Source of the DNA: an uncultured Clostridia bacterium
GTDB lineage: Bacteria > Bacillota > Clostridia > TANB77 > CAG-508
NCBI GenBank assembly: GCA_934167755.1
Contig: CAKPLT010000008.1
Coordinates: forward strand, 1 to 64,000
Length of the DNA: 64,000 nucleotides
Direction of reading: 5' to 3'
Part shown: positions 8,362 to 17,000 of the stretch, in pieces
Numbering within the stretch: the stretch's first letter is position 1
How the letters are laid out: each line of letters opens with the position of its first letter
The notes under the pieces: generated by a model
What the model was told of the DNA's origin: nothing
Databases searched by the model: none
What the model saw: only the letters and a program-made list of their open reading frames with translations
Translations under genes and position numbers: made by a program

Positions 8362-8910
8362 TTATTCTACATTCTTTTGGTTTTTATGTTCTTCGTTGTG
8401 GTTCTTTTCATTATTATTATTCTGTTTTTGTTTTTCATTTTTATTATTTTCTTGTTCTTTATTATCTTGCTTTTTTTCCTCTTGTTTTTTGTTTTTTTGT
8501 GATTTATTATTCTGTTGCTTAGTATTTTCTTGTTTTTTGCTATCTTGTCTCTTATCTTCTTGTTTGTTCTGTTTTACTTGCTCAGTCTTTTTTACTTGTG
8601 CAGTTTGTCTTACCTCGTCTTTAATATTTAGAATAGGAATATTTGCATATAGAGCTGGAGCACCATTAACACCATCACCATTTTCTTTATTGGTTAATCT
8701 TACATCCATTGCACTTTCATCTATATCTATATATTTTTTAATTACTTCTATTATTTCTTGTTTCATCAAATCTAAAAAGTCTGCTGATACATTTGCTCTA
8801 TCTTGCATTAAAACCAAATGTAATCTTTCTTTTGCTGCATCTTTAGACTTTAATGTTTGTTCTTCTTTTTTAGTCATCTTCTTAAAAAAATTCATTATGC
8901 TTTCAAACAT
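8362..8910 (-). CDS. minE: cell-division topological factor MinE with long low-complexity tail
   Basis: Residues 1-98 match MinE: an N-terminal amphipathic segment (MFESIMNFFKK) for membrane binding, then SKDAAKERLHLVLMQDRAN, the contact strand for MinD, and the dimer domain to IPILNIKDE. MinE frees MinD from the membrane by stimulating its ATPase and so places the division septum. Normal MinE ends near 85-95 residues. Here 84 further residues follow, made almost only of Lys, Gln, Asn and Glu with no hydrophobic core, probably disordered. There is no frameshift between core and tail. The gene follows minD by 39 bp. The tail could be a lineage-specific addition or repeat expansion; its function is unknown. 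Confidence 0.9.
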   Translation of the reverse strand: MFESIMNFFKKMTKKEEQTLKSKDAAKERLHLVLMQDRANVSADFLDLMKQEIIEVIKKYIDIDESAMDVRLTNKENGDGVNGAPALYANIPILNIKDEVRQTAQVKKTEQVKQNKQEDKRQDSKKQENTKQQNNKSQKNKKQEEKKQDNKEQENNKNEKQKQNNNNEKNHNEEHKNQKNVE

Positions 8911-8949
8911 TATTTATTACCCTCCAACTTTTGTTTATTTTAATCGCTT

Positions 8950-9741
8950 TTATTTTCTAAATAGACTTTTTAACTTTGCAAAAAATCCCTTTTCTCTACC
9001 TGGAATTGTTACTTCTATATTTTCTCCCAATACTCTTTTGGCAATTTCCAAATAAGCTTTACCTGATGGTGCTTTTCTATTTTGAATAACAGGTTCTCCT
9101 TTATTGGTTTGTGTTATTATATATTCGTCATCTGGTACAACACCAATTAAATCTATTGATAATAAATCAACTATGTCATTTACATCCATCATTTCGCCTT
9201 TTCTTACCATATTAGGTCTTATTCTATTAATTACTAATTCTGGATTTCTTATTTCAGACGCTTCTAATAGTCCTATAATTCTATCAGCATCTCTTATTGA
9301 AGATATTTCTGCTGTTGTTACTACAATAGCACGGTCTGCTCCTGCAATAGCATTTTTAAAACCTTGTTCTATTCCAGCTGGACAGTCTACAAGAATATAG
9401 TCAAATTCCTCTTTTAATTTATTAGTTAAATCTATCATTTGTTCTTCATTTACTGCACTTTTATCTCTTGTTTGTGCAGCTGGTAATAAATATAATTCTT
9501 TGAATCGCTTGTCCTTTATTAAAGCTTGTCTTAATTTACATTTCTCTTCAACAACATCTACAATGTCATAAACAATTCTGTTTTCTAATCCCATAACTAC
9601 ATCTAGATTTCTTAAACCTATGTCTGTGTCTATTAAAACTACTTTTTTTCCTTCTAATGCTAGACTAGACCCCAAGTTTGCTGTTGTTGTTGTTTTTCCA
9701 ACTCCACCTTTTCCTGATGTTATAACTATAACTTCTCCCAT
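8950..9741 (-). CDS. minD: septum site-determining ATPase MinD
   Basis: A 263-residue deviant Walker ATPase. The P-loop is GKGGVGKTTTTANL (residues 10-23) with the signature Lys11; switch regions are IDTDIGLRNLD and VDCPAGIEQG. The C-terminal GFFAKLKSLFRK is the amphipathic membrane-targeting helix. MinD binds the membrane with ATP, recruits MinC and is released by MinE. No minC lies in the window. A well-placed AAGGAGG precedes the ATG, and a sigma-A-like promoter lies 58-86 bp upstream. Confidence 0.96.
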   Translation of the reverse strand: MGEVIVITSGKGGVGKTTTTANLGSSLALEGKKVVLIDTDIGLRNLDVVMGLENRIVYDIVDVVEEKCKLRQALIKDKRFKELYLLPAAQTRDKSAVNEEQMIDLTNKLKEEFDYILVDCPAGIEQGFKNAIAGADRAIVVTTAEISSIRDADRIIGLLEASEIRNPELVINRIRPNMVRKGEMMDVNDIVDLLSIDLIGVVPDDEYIITQTNKGEPVIQNRKAPSGKAYLEIAKRVLGENIEVTIPGREKGFFAKLKSLFRK

Positions 9742-9798
9742 ATTCTTCCTCCTTAGGATATTCCTTTTAATTTAAAAATCCTAGTTTTTACAACTATT

Positions 9799-9827
9799 AT
9801 AATACACTGAAAATGTCAAAAAGTCAA
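9799..9827 (-). promoter_or_regulatory. probable sigma-A promoter of the minD operon
   Basis: Read on the minus strand: TTGACT (9822-9827), a 17-base spacer, and TATTAT (9799-9804), overlapping a TATAAT three bases later. It sits between the palindrome after cwlD and the minD start. Confidence 0.6.
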
Positions 9828-9863
9828 TCTATTTGCCATAATTTATACAAAAAGTTACCTGTA

Positions 9864-9926
9864 GTTACAAGTAAAGACTTTTACCATTAATTAGTATTAC
9901 CACTGGTAAAAGTCTCTGCTTGTAAC
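9864..9926. repeat. palindrome abutting the cwlD stop codon
   Basis: Outer arms GTTACAAG ... CTTGTAAC and inner arms AGACTTTTACC ... GGTAAAAGTCT flank a loop whose minus strand reads AGTGGTAATACTAATTAAT. The outer right arm starts on the last base of the cwlD stop. It can act as a terminator for cwlD. The loop and inner arms resemble the GGGGACAC palindromes at 49581 and 53763, and the outer arms resemble the ends of the larger repeat at 51694. Confidence 0.75.
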
Positions 9927-10633
9927 TATTGATAAAAGTAATTTATTATTCCATTATAAATTCCCCAAGCTAATCTATTTTGATAGTCATCTTCTAGTAA
10001 AAGTTTTTCTTCATCTGGATTAGATAAAAAACCACATTCAACAATAGTCATTGGAATTTCAATATGTTTAACAATATATACACTATCAATGCTTTTAGCA
10101 ACTCTACTATTTTCTTTTTGTATTGCATTATTTAGATTGTTTTGTATTGATACTGCCAATTTCTGACCATCTTCACTTTTTGCATTATAAAATGTTTGCC
10201 ATCCATCATATTGTTGTTGTGGTATTTTATTTAAGTGTATTGATACAAATATATCTGCTGAACTTTCATTTCCTATTTTTACCCTATTACGAATATCTGA
10301 AATCTTTTTCTGCTTCAATGTTTTTGCATCTATGTCATATATTGCGTTTTCATCTGAACGAGTAAGTATTACTGTTGAACCACTTTGCTCTAATAAATTC
10401 TGTAATTTTATTGCTATCTTCAGATTTGTTTCCGCTTCTGTTGTTCCACTTTTACTTTGTGCTCCTTCATCTGGTTTTCCATGTCCAGCATCTATTACTA
10501 TTGTTTTTCCCGAAACTGGTAATGATACTGTTGGAATACTTTCTTTTTTATCACATATAAATGCAAATACAAATACAAATGCAAATATTCCAAGTACAAT
10601 CATTCTTATTTTCTTTTTGTCTAAAACTATCAT
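9926..10633 (-). CDS. cwlD: N-acetylmuramoyl-L-alanine amidase, CwlD type
   Basis: A 235-residue zinc amidase of the Amidase_3 family with one N-terminal membrane helix. Metal and catalytic residues are in IDAGHGKPDEG, the Glu of TTEAETNLKIA, the His of IFVSIHLN and the last Glu of TIVECGFLSNPDEE. In spore formers CwlD, with the deacetylase PdaA, makes the muramic-delta-lactam of the spore cortex. Length and anchor fit CwlD (237 residues in B. subtilis). I chose the ATG at 10633 because GGGGG lies 5 bases upstream; an ATG at 10645 overlaps that site. It is followed by a palindrome, so minD likely has its own promoter. Confidence 0.88.
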   Translation of the reverse strand: MIVLDKKKIRMIVLGIFAFVFVFAFICDKKESIPTVSLPVSGKTIVIDAGHGKPDEGAQSKSGTTEAETNLKIAIKLQNLLEQSGSTVILTRSDENAIYDIDAKTLKQKKISDIRNRVKIGNESSADIFVSIHLNKIPQQQYDGWQTFYNAKSEDGQKLAVSIQNNLNNAIQKENSRVAKSIDSVYIVKHIEIPMTIVECGFLSNPDEEKLLLEDDYQNRLAWGIYNGIINYFYQ

Positions 10634-10684
10634 AAAAACCCCCATACTTGTTATAATTGTATGAGAGTTTTTTTATTTTATGAT

Positions 10685-11983
10685 TTATTTTGCATCTTCA
10701 TTTTTACAAACCTTAACTTTCAAAATCCTTTTATCTTCATATTCTTCTATTTTAAATGTTAATTCTTCTGTTTCTATTATTGGTATTTCCTCTTCTGATG
10801 GTATTCTTCCCATCTCTTCTTGTAAATATCCTGAAATAGTATCATAGTCTCCCTCTGGAATATGTGCATCTAATAATTTATTTACATCATAAATTGGCAT
10901 ACTTCCAGATATAATATATGTTTTGTCATCTATTTTCTCATATTCTTCTTCTATTTCATCATACTCATCAAAAATATCTCCAACAATTTCTTCTAGAATG
11001 TCTTCCATTGTTATAAGACCTGCCGTTCCTCCATATTCATCAACTATTATTGCAATATGCTTTTTATTTTTTTGCAATTCTTTAAACAATTCATTTATTA
11101 ATTTACTTTGTGATACAAAATAAGCTTCCTTCATAATGTTTTTTATTTTAAATGTTTTTTTATTTATATTTTTTATTATATCTTTTACATATAATATTCC
11201 CTTTATTTCATCTATTGTTTCATCATAAACTGGAATTCTACTATGTTTGCAATCATCTTTTATTATTTCTTCTAATAATTCTCCAGGAGATGTATTTATA
11301 TCAACTGCAAATATGTCTGTTCTATGTGTCATTATTTCTGATGCTGTTATATCATTAAATTCAAACACATTATTTATATATTCTTTTTCATCTTCTTCTA
11401 TTGTCCCATTCTCTTCTCCTTGGTCTACCATCATCTTGATTTCTTCTTCTGTTACAATTTCTTCTTCATTTTCTGACACTTTAAATATTTTTGAAATTGT
11501 ATTCGTTGTAACAGTTAATAGCTTTACAAATGGAGCTGTTATAATTGATATTGTTCTAATTATTCCTATTGTTGCAAATGATATTTTTTCATAATTCTTC
11601 ATAGCAAGTCTTTTGGGCACTAATTCCCCAAATACAATAGTAAAAAATGATAATATTATCGTTATTATTATTATTGATATATTTTGCCAAATATCGGTAC
11701 CTATCGGGATAATATTGTTCAATACCGGTGCTAATCTATATGCAAATGCATCTGATGCAAATGCACTTGATAAAAATCCTGCTAAAGTTATTCCAATTTG
11801 TATTGTTGATAAAAACTTACTTGGACTCTCTAACATTTTTTCTATTTGCTTTGCTTTTTTATTTCCTTCTTTGGCCTGCTTTTCTATCTTAACATCATTT
11901 AAAGAAATAAATGCAATTTCACTTGCTGCGAAAAATGCATTTAATCCTATTAATAAAATTAAAACTAATATTTGAGTAATCAT
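10685..11983 (-). CDS. CNNM/CBS-domain membrane protein (HlyC/CorC family)
   Basis: A 432-residue member of the CNNM transporter family (older names: hemolysin C, TlyC). Three or four transmembrane helices with the family's IGITLAGFLSSAFAS segment occupy residues 1-145 and include SFFTIVFGELVPKRLA. Two CBS domains follow (MTHRTDIFAVD ... HSRIPVYDET and IMKEAYFV ... IAIIVDEYGGTAGLITMEDILEEIVGDI), then the CorC_HlyC domain (ISGSMPIYDVNKLL). These proteins are linked to magnesium export or sensing. Intact, normal length. It lies 51 bp upstream of cwlD and may share its transcript. Confidence 0.92.
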   Translation of the reverse strand: MITQILVLILLIGLNAFFAASEIAFISLNDVKIEKQAKEGNKKAKQIEKMLESPSKFLSTIQIGITLAGFLSSAFASDAFAYRLAPVLNNIIPIGTDIWQNISIIIITIILSFFTIVFGELVPKRLAMKNYEKISFATIGIIRTISIITAPFVKLLTVTTNTISKIFKVSENEEEIVTEEEIKMMVDQGEENGTIEEDEKEYINNVFEFNDITASEIMTHRTDIFAVDINTSPGELLEEIIKDDCKHSRIPVYDETIDEIKGILYVKDIIKNINKKTFKIKNIMKEAYFVSQSKLINELFKELQKNKKHIAIIVDEYGGTAGLITMEDILEEIVGDIFDEYDEIEEEYEKIDDKTYIISGSMPIYDVNKLLDAHIPEGDYDTISGYLQEEMGRIPSEEEIPIIETEELTFKIEEYEDKRILKVKVCKNEDAK

Positions 11984-11999
11984 CTATATATCCTTCCTT

Positions 12000-12929
12000 T
12001 TAATGAAATTGTCTTCTATCTATTGCATAACTACTTCCCATAGTTGATTTAGCTATGTGTTTTACTTGTGCCCCAACATCTCCTATTTCTAATATATTAG
12101 AAAATCTTCCTTTTTCTACAATTACTACACCTATTGATATTGCTGTTAATGCAAATTGTTCTATTATTCCTTTTCTATTTGCTACTTCTATATATCCCTT
12201 TTCTATATCTTGTTCTGTAAAAAATTTCATTACATTTTTATCAAAATTAGCAATTATAGATTGGCATATTTCATCTACTTCAATTGATGGTACTATTGCT
12301 ATAAAATCATCTCCACCTATATGACCAATAAATGAGTTTTCTAAAAACATTTCATGAACACATCTTGTTATTGTTTTCGCTGTAAATTCTATAATCTGGT
12401 CTCCTTTTAAAAATCCATACACATCATTATAAGCTTTAAAATTGTCCAAATCTAAATATAATACTGAAAATTCTTCATTTTTTGATATTCTTTTCTTTAA
12501 TTCTGCATGTATTTGAATATTACCAGGAAGCCCTGTTAATGGGCTTATTCTTCTGTTTATATTCAGTAATCTATTTAAATTTTTTACAGTATAATATAAA
12601 TAATCTGTGTCTACCGGTTTTTTTATATAATATTCTACTGATTTACTTAATACATTTAGCCTATGTTTTCTATCTGTATTTGATGAAACTACTATTATTG
12701 GTGTTATTTGATTATCTTCGTCTGTTCTTATCTTTTCACATACTTCTAATACATTTCTATCTATTGCATCTTCATTTATTATTATTAAAAATGGTATATT
12801 TTTTAATGCAATATCTATTTGTTCTGTTTTTACCCCAATAAATTTGAATTCATTGTCATTTTTAAATAATTCTCTAAATATCGGTAATGATGATTCATCA
12901 TCATCAATTATATATATTTCTTGTATCAT
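12000..12929 (-). CDS. receiver-like/GGDEF protein with degenerate receiver
   Basis: A 309-residue two-domain protein. Residues 1-118 form a response-regulator receiver fold: acidic pair D9-D11 (IIDDDE) and the Lys of KKP (104) are kept, but the phosphorylation site aligns with N52 (IIINED), so phosphate signalling by the usual route is doubtful. Residues 130-305 form a diguanylate-cyclase domain, with DLDNFKAYND near 160-169 and the active-site loop HIGGDDF (205-209), an unusual GGDDF in place of GGDEF. No RxxD inhibitory site is seen just upstream. Whether it makes cyclic di-GMP or only binds nucleotide is open. It starts 10 bp after the preceding gene ends (12939), so the two are likely co-transcribed. 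Confidence 0.85.
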   Translation of the reverse strand: MIQEIYIIDDDESSLPIFRELFKNDNEFKFIGVKTEQIDIALKNIPFLIIINEDAIDRNVLEVCEKIRTDEDNQITPIIVVSSNTDRKHRLNVLSKSVEYYIKKPVDTDYLYYTVKNLNRLLNINRRISPLTGLPGNIQIHAELKKRISKNEEFSVLYLDLDNFKAYNDVYGFLKGDQIIEFTAKTITRCVHEMFLENSFIGHIGGDDFIAIVPSIEVDEICQSIIANFDKNVMKFFTEQDIEKGYIEVANRKGIIEQFALTAISIGVVIVEKGRFSNILEIGDVGAQVKHIAKSTMGSSYAIDRRQFH

Positions 12930-12938
12930 AAATTTCTC

Positions 12939-13880
12939 CTATTTATTATCAAATTTTACCCTTGATGTTTTTGTTAATCCATTCAAATTTGTTACTGTTA
13001 CTATTAATGTATTTGTTTCTCCTTTAGTCATTATTATGTTCTTTTCAAATGTAACATCATTTACATCTATAGTTTCTTTTACTCCACCATTATGTGTTAT
13101 TTCTACTTTTGTTATTTCCTCGTCGTCTTCTGCATTTATTACAAATGCTACTTGACCATCTACATATTGTGGCTTAACCTTTAGTGTTGGTTCTGTGTCA
13201 CCTACCACTGTCTGAGTCTTGTGTGCTTTCATATTATTTATATCAACAACTTCAATTTTTAGTATATGTTGTCCTTTAGGAGCACTTATCGTTTCTTCAT
13301 ATGACTTTTCTCCTACTGTTACTTTTTGCTCTTCACCATCATCCCAATTGTATGATATGTAATCAATTGTTGTTTCACTTGTTGCTGTGACTTTTACACC
13401 ATTTGATACAGCTTCTAATTTTATTTCTGGCATATTTTCTACTGTATATGTTTTTTCATATGATATTGTTTGCCCGTTTTCTTCTGTTACTGATACTGTT
13501 AATGTATTTTTTCCACCTATTAAATCTATAGTTTCTGATACATCATTACTGGTTTCGCCATTTTTTCCATATAATACTTTTTCTTCTTCATTATTCCATT
13601 TATATACTATTTTTGTTATTTTTCTTATATGTTTTACATTTATTTCTATAGTATTGTCATCATCATTTCTATTAATTTCAACTTGTGGTTTTGCATTTGC
13701 TTCTACTACTTCATTAATCTTGTCTTTTGCATATACACTTCCACTTATCATACATATTCCTAATATTATTATACATATAGCAAAAAAAGCTACTATTCCA
13801 TTTATAGGCAATACATTTTTTTCTCTTTTTACTTTTTTAGTTTTTACTTTTTCTTCTCCTGTAATTAATATCTGGTTCAC
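12939..13880 (-). CDS. membrane-anchored beta-repeat protein, unknown function
   Basis: A 313-residue protein with a basic cytoplasmic start (KVKTKKVKREKN), one transmembrane helix at about 28-50 and an outer region of about three similar beta-sandwich repeats of roughly 80 residues (for example IRKITKIVYKWNNEEEK, TTIDYISYNWDDGEEQ, EEITKVEITHNGGVKE). Each repeat has a GxxTLxVxVTxxNG-like end (GKNTLTVSVTEENG, GQHILKIEVVDINN, ETNTLIVTVTNLNG). It resembles bacterial Ig-like modules. The start is GTG, with GAGGTG 5 bases upstream. No catalytic motif is seen. It may be a cell-surface scaffold; the downstream GGDEF protein may answer to the same cue. Confidence 0.65.
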   Translation of the reverse strand: MNQILITGEEKVKTKKVKREKNVLPINGIVAFFAICIIILGICMISGSVYAKDKINEVVEANAKPQVEINRNDDDNTIEINVKHIRKITKIVYKWNNEEEKVLYGKNGETSNDVSETIDLIGGKNTLTVSVTEENGQTISYEKTYTVENMPEIKLEAVSNGVKVTATSETTIDYISYNWDDGEEQKVTVGEKSYEETISAPKGQHILKIEVVDINNMKAHKTQTVVGDTEPTLKVKPQYVDGQVAFVINAEDDEEITKVEITHNGGVKETIDVNDVTFEKNIIMTKGETNTLIVTVTNLNGLTKTSRVKFDNK

Positions 13881-13974
13881 AAAATCACCTCATATTCATT
13901 CTTTAACGATTATATCATATGCATTTTTAATTGTAAATAATTATTTTTCTAAAAAATCAAAATTGAAAATGTAA

Positions 13975-14010
13975 AAAAGAACCTCCACCATTTAAGGTTT
14001 CAGTTCTTAA
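13975..14010 (-). terminator. terminator of the adhesin gene
   Basis: On the minus strand, AGAAC and AACCT pair with AGGTT and GTTCT around a loop near ATGGTGG, followed by a T6 run. Confidence 0.6.
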
Positions 14011-14014
14011 TTTA

Positions 14015-17000
14015 CTATATTACAAATTTTCTGATTAGCACAACTCCTACTACTATTATTGATAATAGTCCAATAGATAATGTGAAATATGTTTTTGCAG
14101 CACCTGTTGTAACTGCTAATATAACTTTTGCGATATCAATATCATCTTCACCGTCTTTTCTATTATCTGGTGTTGAATCTCTATCAGGTACATTATATTC
14201 ATTTTTGTCTTCTGATATTTCAGCTGTATTCGTTTTTAATGCTAAATTATCAGCTCCATTTATCCATGTTAATATTACTTCAACTGTTGTACTCTCTCCT
14301 GGTTGTAATAGTGTATTTTCTAGTTGTTTTGTAGATATTACATTATTTCCTTCATCTGTCCATAGAGGATTATCTGTTGCATCAAATCTTAATCCTTCTG
14401 GTACATAATCTGTTATTTCTGTTGCATAACCTGGTATGTCACCTTCGTTTGTTATAGTTATTCCATATCCAAATTTTACTGTAACATCTTTTATTTTCTT
14501 CTTGTGTAATTCTACTTTTACAACTGGTTCTGGATTTTCATGTCCATTATATCCTGTGTTTGTAACTTTTTCTTTTCCATCTTCTATAACAATTACTTTT
14601 GATACAAATTTTAGTAATGATAAGTCAAAATATTCTACTTTAACATTTTCTGTGTCTTGATCATCTTCTCCATCATTCCATTCATCTGGTTTTGAATCTA
14701 TATCTTCTATTGGTTTTCCATCTTTATCACTGTCATCAGATATTTGTGCATGGTTTGTAATAATTGTTGTATTTGAATTTGGATCTTTAACTTTGAATGC
14801 TATTTTAACATCTTGATAATTTACTGTTGTTCCATCAAATGCTTTTAACAATTTGTCTTCTCCATTTTCTTTTGATAAGTATTTTGTTTTTACTTTTACA
14901 GCATCTTCTACATTTGATGTTTCTTTTCCATCTTTGTCATACATTTTCCACATATATTGAACATTTGTGTTTTCATCAGGTAAATATTGTAAATAATCTG
15001 GTATATCGTCTGTTACTTCACTTGCATATCCATCTATATTTCCTTCATTATATACTCTTATTGTATAAATTATTGTATCTTCAACATGTACAGTTAATGG
15101 ATCTTTACTATGTTCATATGTGATTTTTTTGTTATCTATTTTTACTTGTGGCACTCTTGATGTTACTTCTTTTCCTTGTACTTCTGTTATGAATTTTCTT
15201 AAAGCTAAATCAAAGTTTAATTTTTCATTTTCTACTTCGTATTTTATTGCACTTTCATTATAGCTATCTTTATTAATTGTAACTTCAATTGTTCCATTAT
15301 GTTTTTGATATCCAGCTGGTGCTTCTATTTCTGCTACCCAATATTTTGTACTTGCTTTATCTGCATCATATTTATATGTTCCATCAGATGTTAAATTGTC
15401 TTTATTTGAATTTGCGTCTCCACCATATTTTATACCAGTGAATTTTACAATTCCTTTTTCATCTGATACTGCAGTTGCTATAACATTTTTATTATTTTTT
15501 GCATCTTCTTCTGTTGCATATATTCCAAATTTTGCACCTGCTAGCGAAACCTTTTTTCCATTTGCAACATAATATTTATATAATGTTACACCACCTGTGT
15601 GAACTTCAGGTTTCTCTGATTCTTTTACAATTTTATTATCATTTGATGAATTTTTATATTCAAGTTTTGCTTGGTTTTCAACTTGTTCACCCATAGCTGC
15701 TAAAAGATTTCCATTTTCATCTTTAGCAAATGTTGTTTTAAATGTTACTTCTATTTTTTCTCCTGCATTATTTTTTATTTTATCAGATGCATTCATAGAG
15801 TTTTCTGTATCTATAAATGTTAATGTTAATGTTCCTGATTTTGTTTTGTTTTGAACACCTGTTGCATTTTCTGTATAATTTATTTTATAATCAGTTCCTT
15901 CTGTTAATTTAGTATTTCCAATCTTTACTGTAACATTATTAATTCCTTCAAATTTTAATCTATAATCAATATCATCAACTATATCATAAAATTTATAGTC
16001 ATCTATATTTCTAGGAATGTCTGATTCTATAACCCATGTATGTACTTCATCTGCATTATATCCTGAGTCTTGATTTTTTACATCTTTAACTCCTTTATGT
16101 ATTTCTGGTTCTTTATAGTTTTTAACTTCAACATAAATATTTCCATCTTCATTTAAATATACATTTGCATCTTTTTTATTAGTAATATCATTTCCTTTTG
16201 AATCAACTACTGTATATTTCATACTTGTTTCATATCCAGAACCATCAGCTTTTTCTTTTTTAGATACTGTTACTGTTATTGTTCCATCAAATTCACAATA
16301 TTCATCTGGTGCTTTTGTTTCTTTTATTATATATACATCATCTGTTAAATGATCTTTGTCTACTGGTACATTTTCAGCAATTGTTAATCTTCCTGTTACT
16401 TCTTTTTCCTCTTTTACTCCATTTGTTGTTACTTCAAATTTAGCTGTTGAATTTAATTGTTTTCCATCTTTATCTTCTTTTACTAAAACAACATTATATT
16501 TTCCATCAGTTCTTACTTTTATTCTTTCAATATCTTGATCATCTTCACCGTCAATCCATTTATCTGTTGTTGAATCTATATCATCTATTGGATTTCCATT
16601 TTCATCACTGTCATCAGATATCTGTGCATAATTTACTAATACTCTATCAGATGTTGCATTTTCTACTACCTTACATAGAACTTGAGCATCTATATAATCT
16701 GGATTTGCTGGTTTTGTATTACTTATTGCTCCTTCTTTATTTAAAGCCTTTAATAAGTTAGCTTTGTAGTTTGCATCTCCTGGTTGTGCATTTAGTTCTG
16801 CACCTTGGCCTTTTGCATACCATGTTGTAGATACAATTTGTCTTCCATCTGTATCAAGTCCTTCTAATTTCCATATACCATTGTATTCTTCATTTTCTAC
16901 TACAAATTCTAATCCAATTGGTAATGTGTCTTTTATTTTACTTGCATATCCGTTTATTTCACCTTCATTATATACTCTTATTGTATATAGTACATAATCT

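Noticed and set aside
8396..9055. Long Phe/Leu/Ser/Cys-rich open frame opposite minE/minD
   Set aside because: It is the antisense of the low-complexity minE tail and has no ribosome site.
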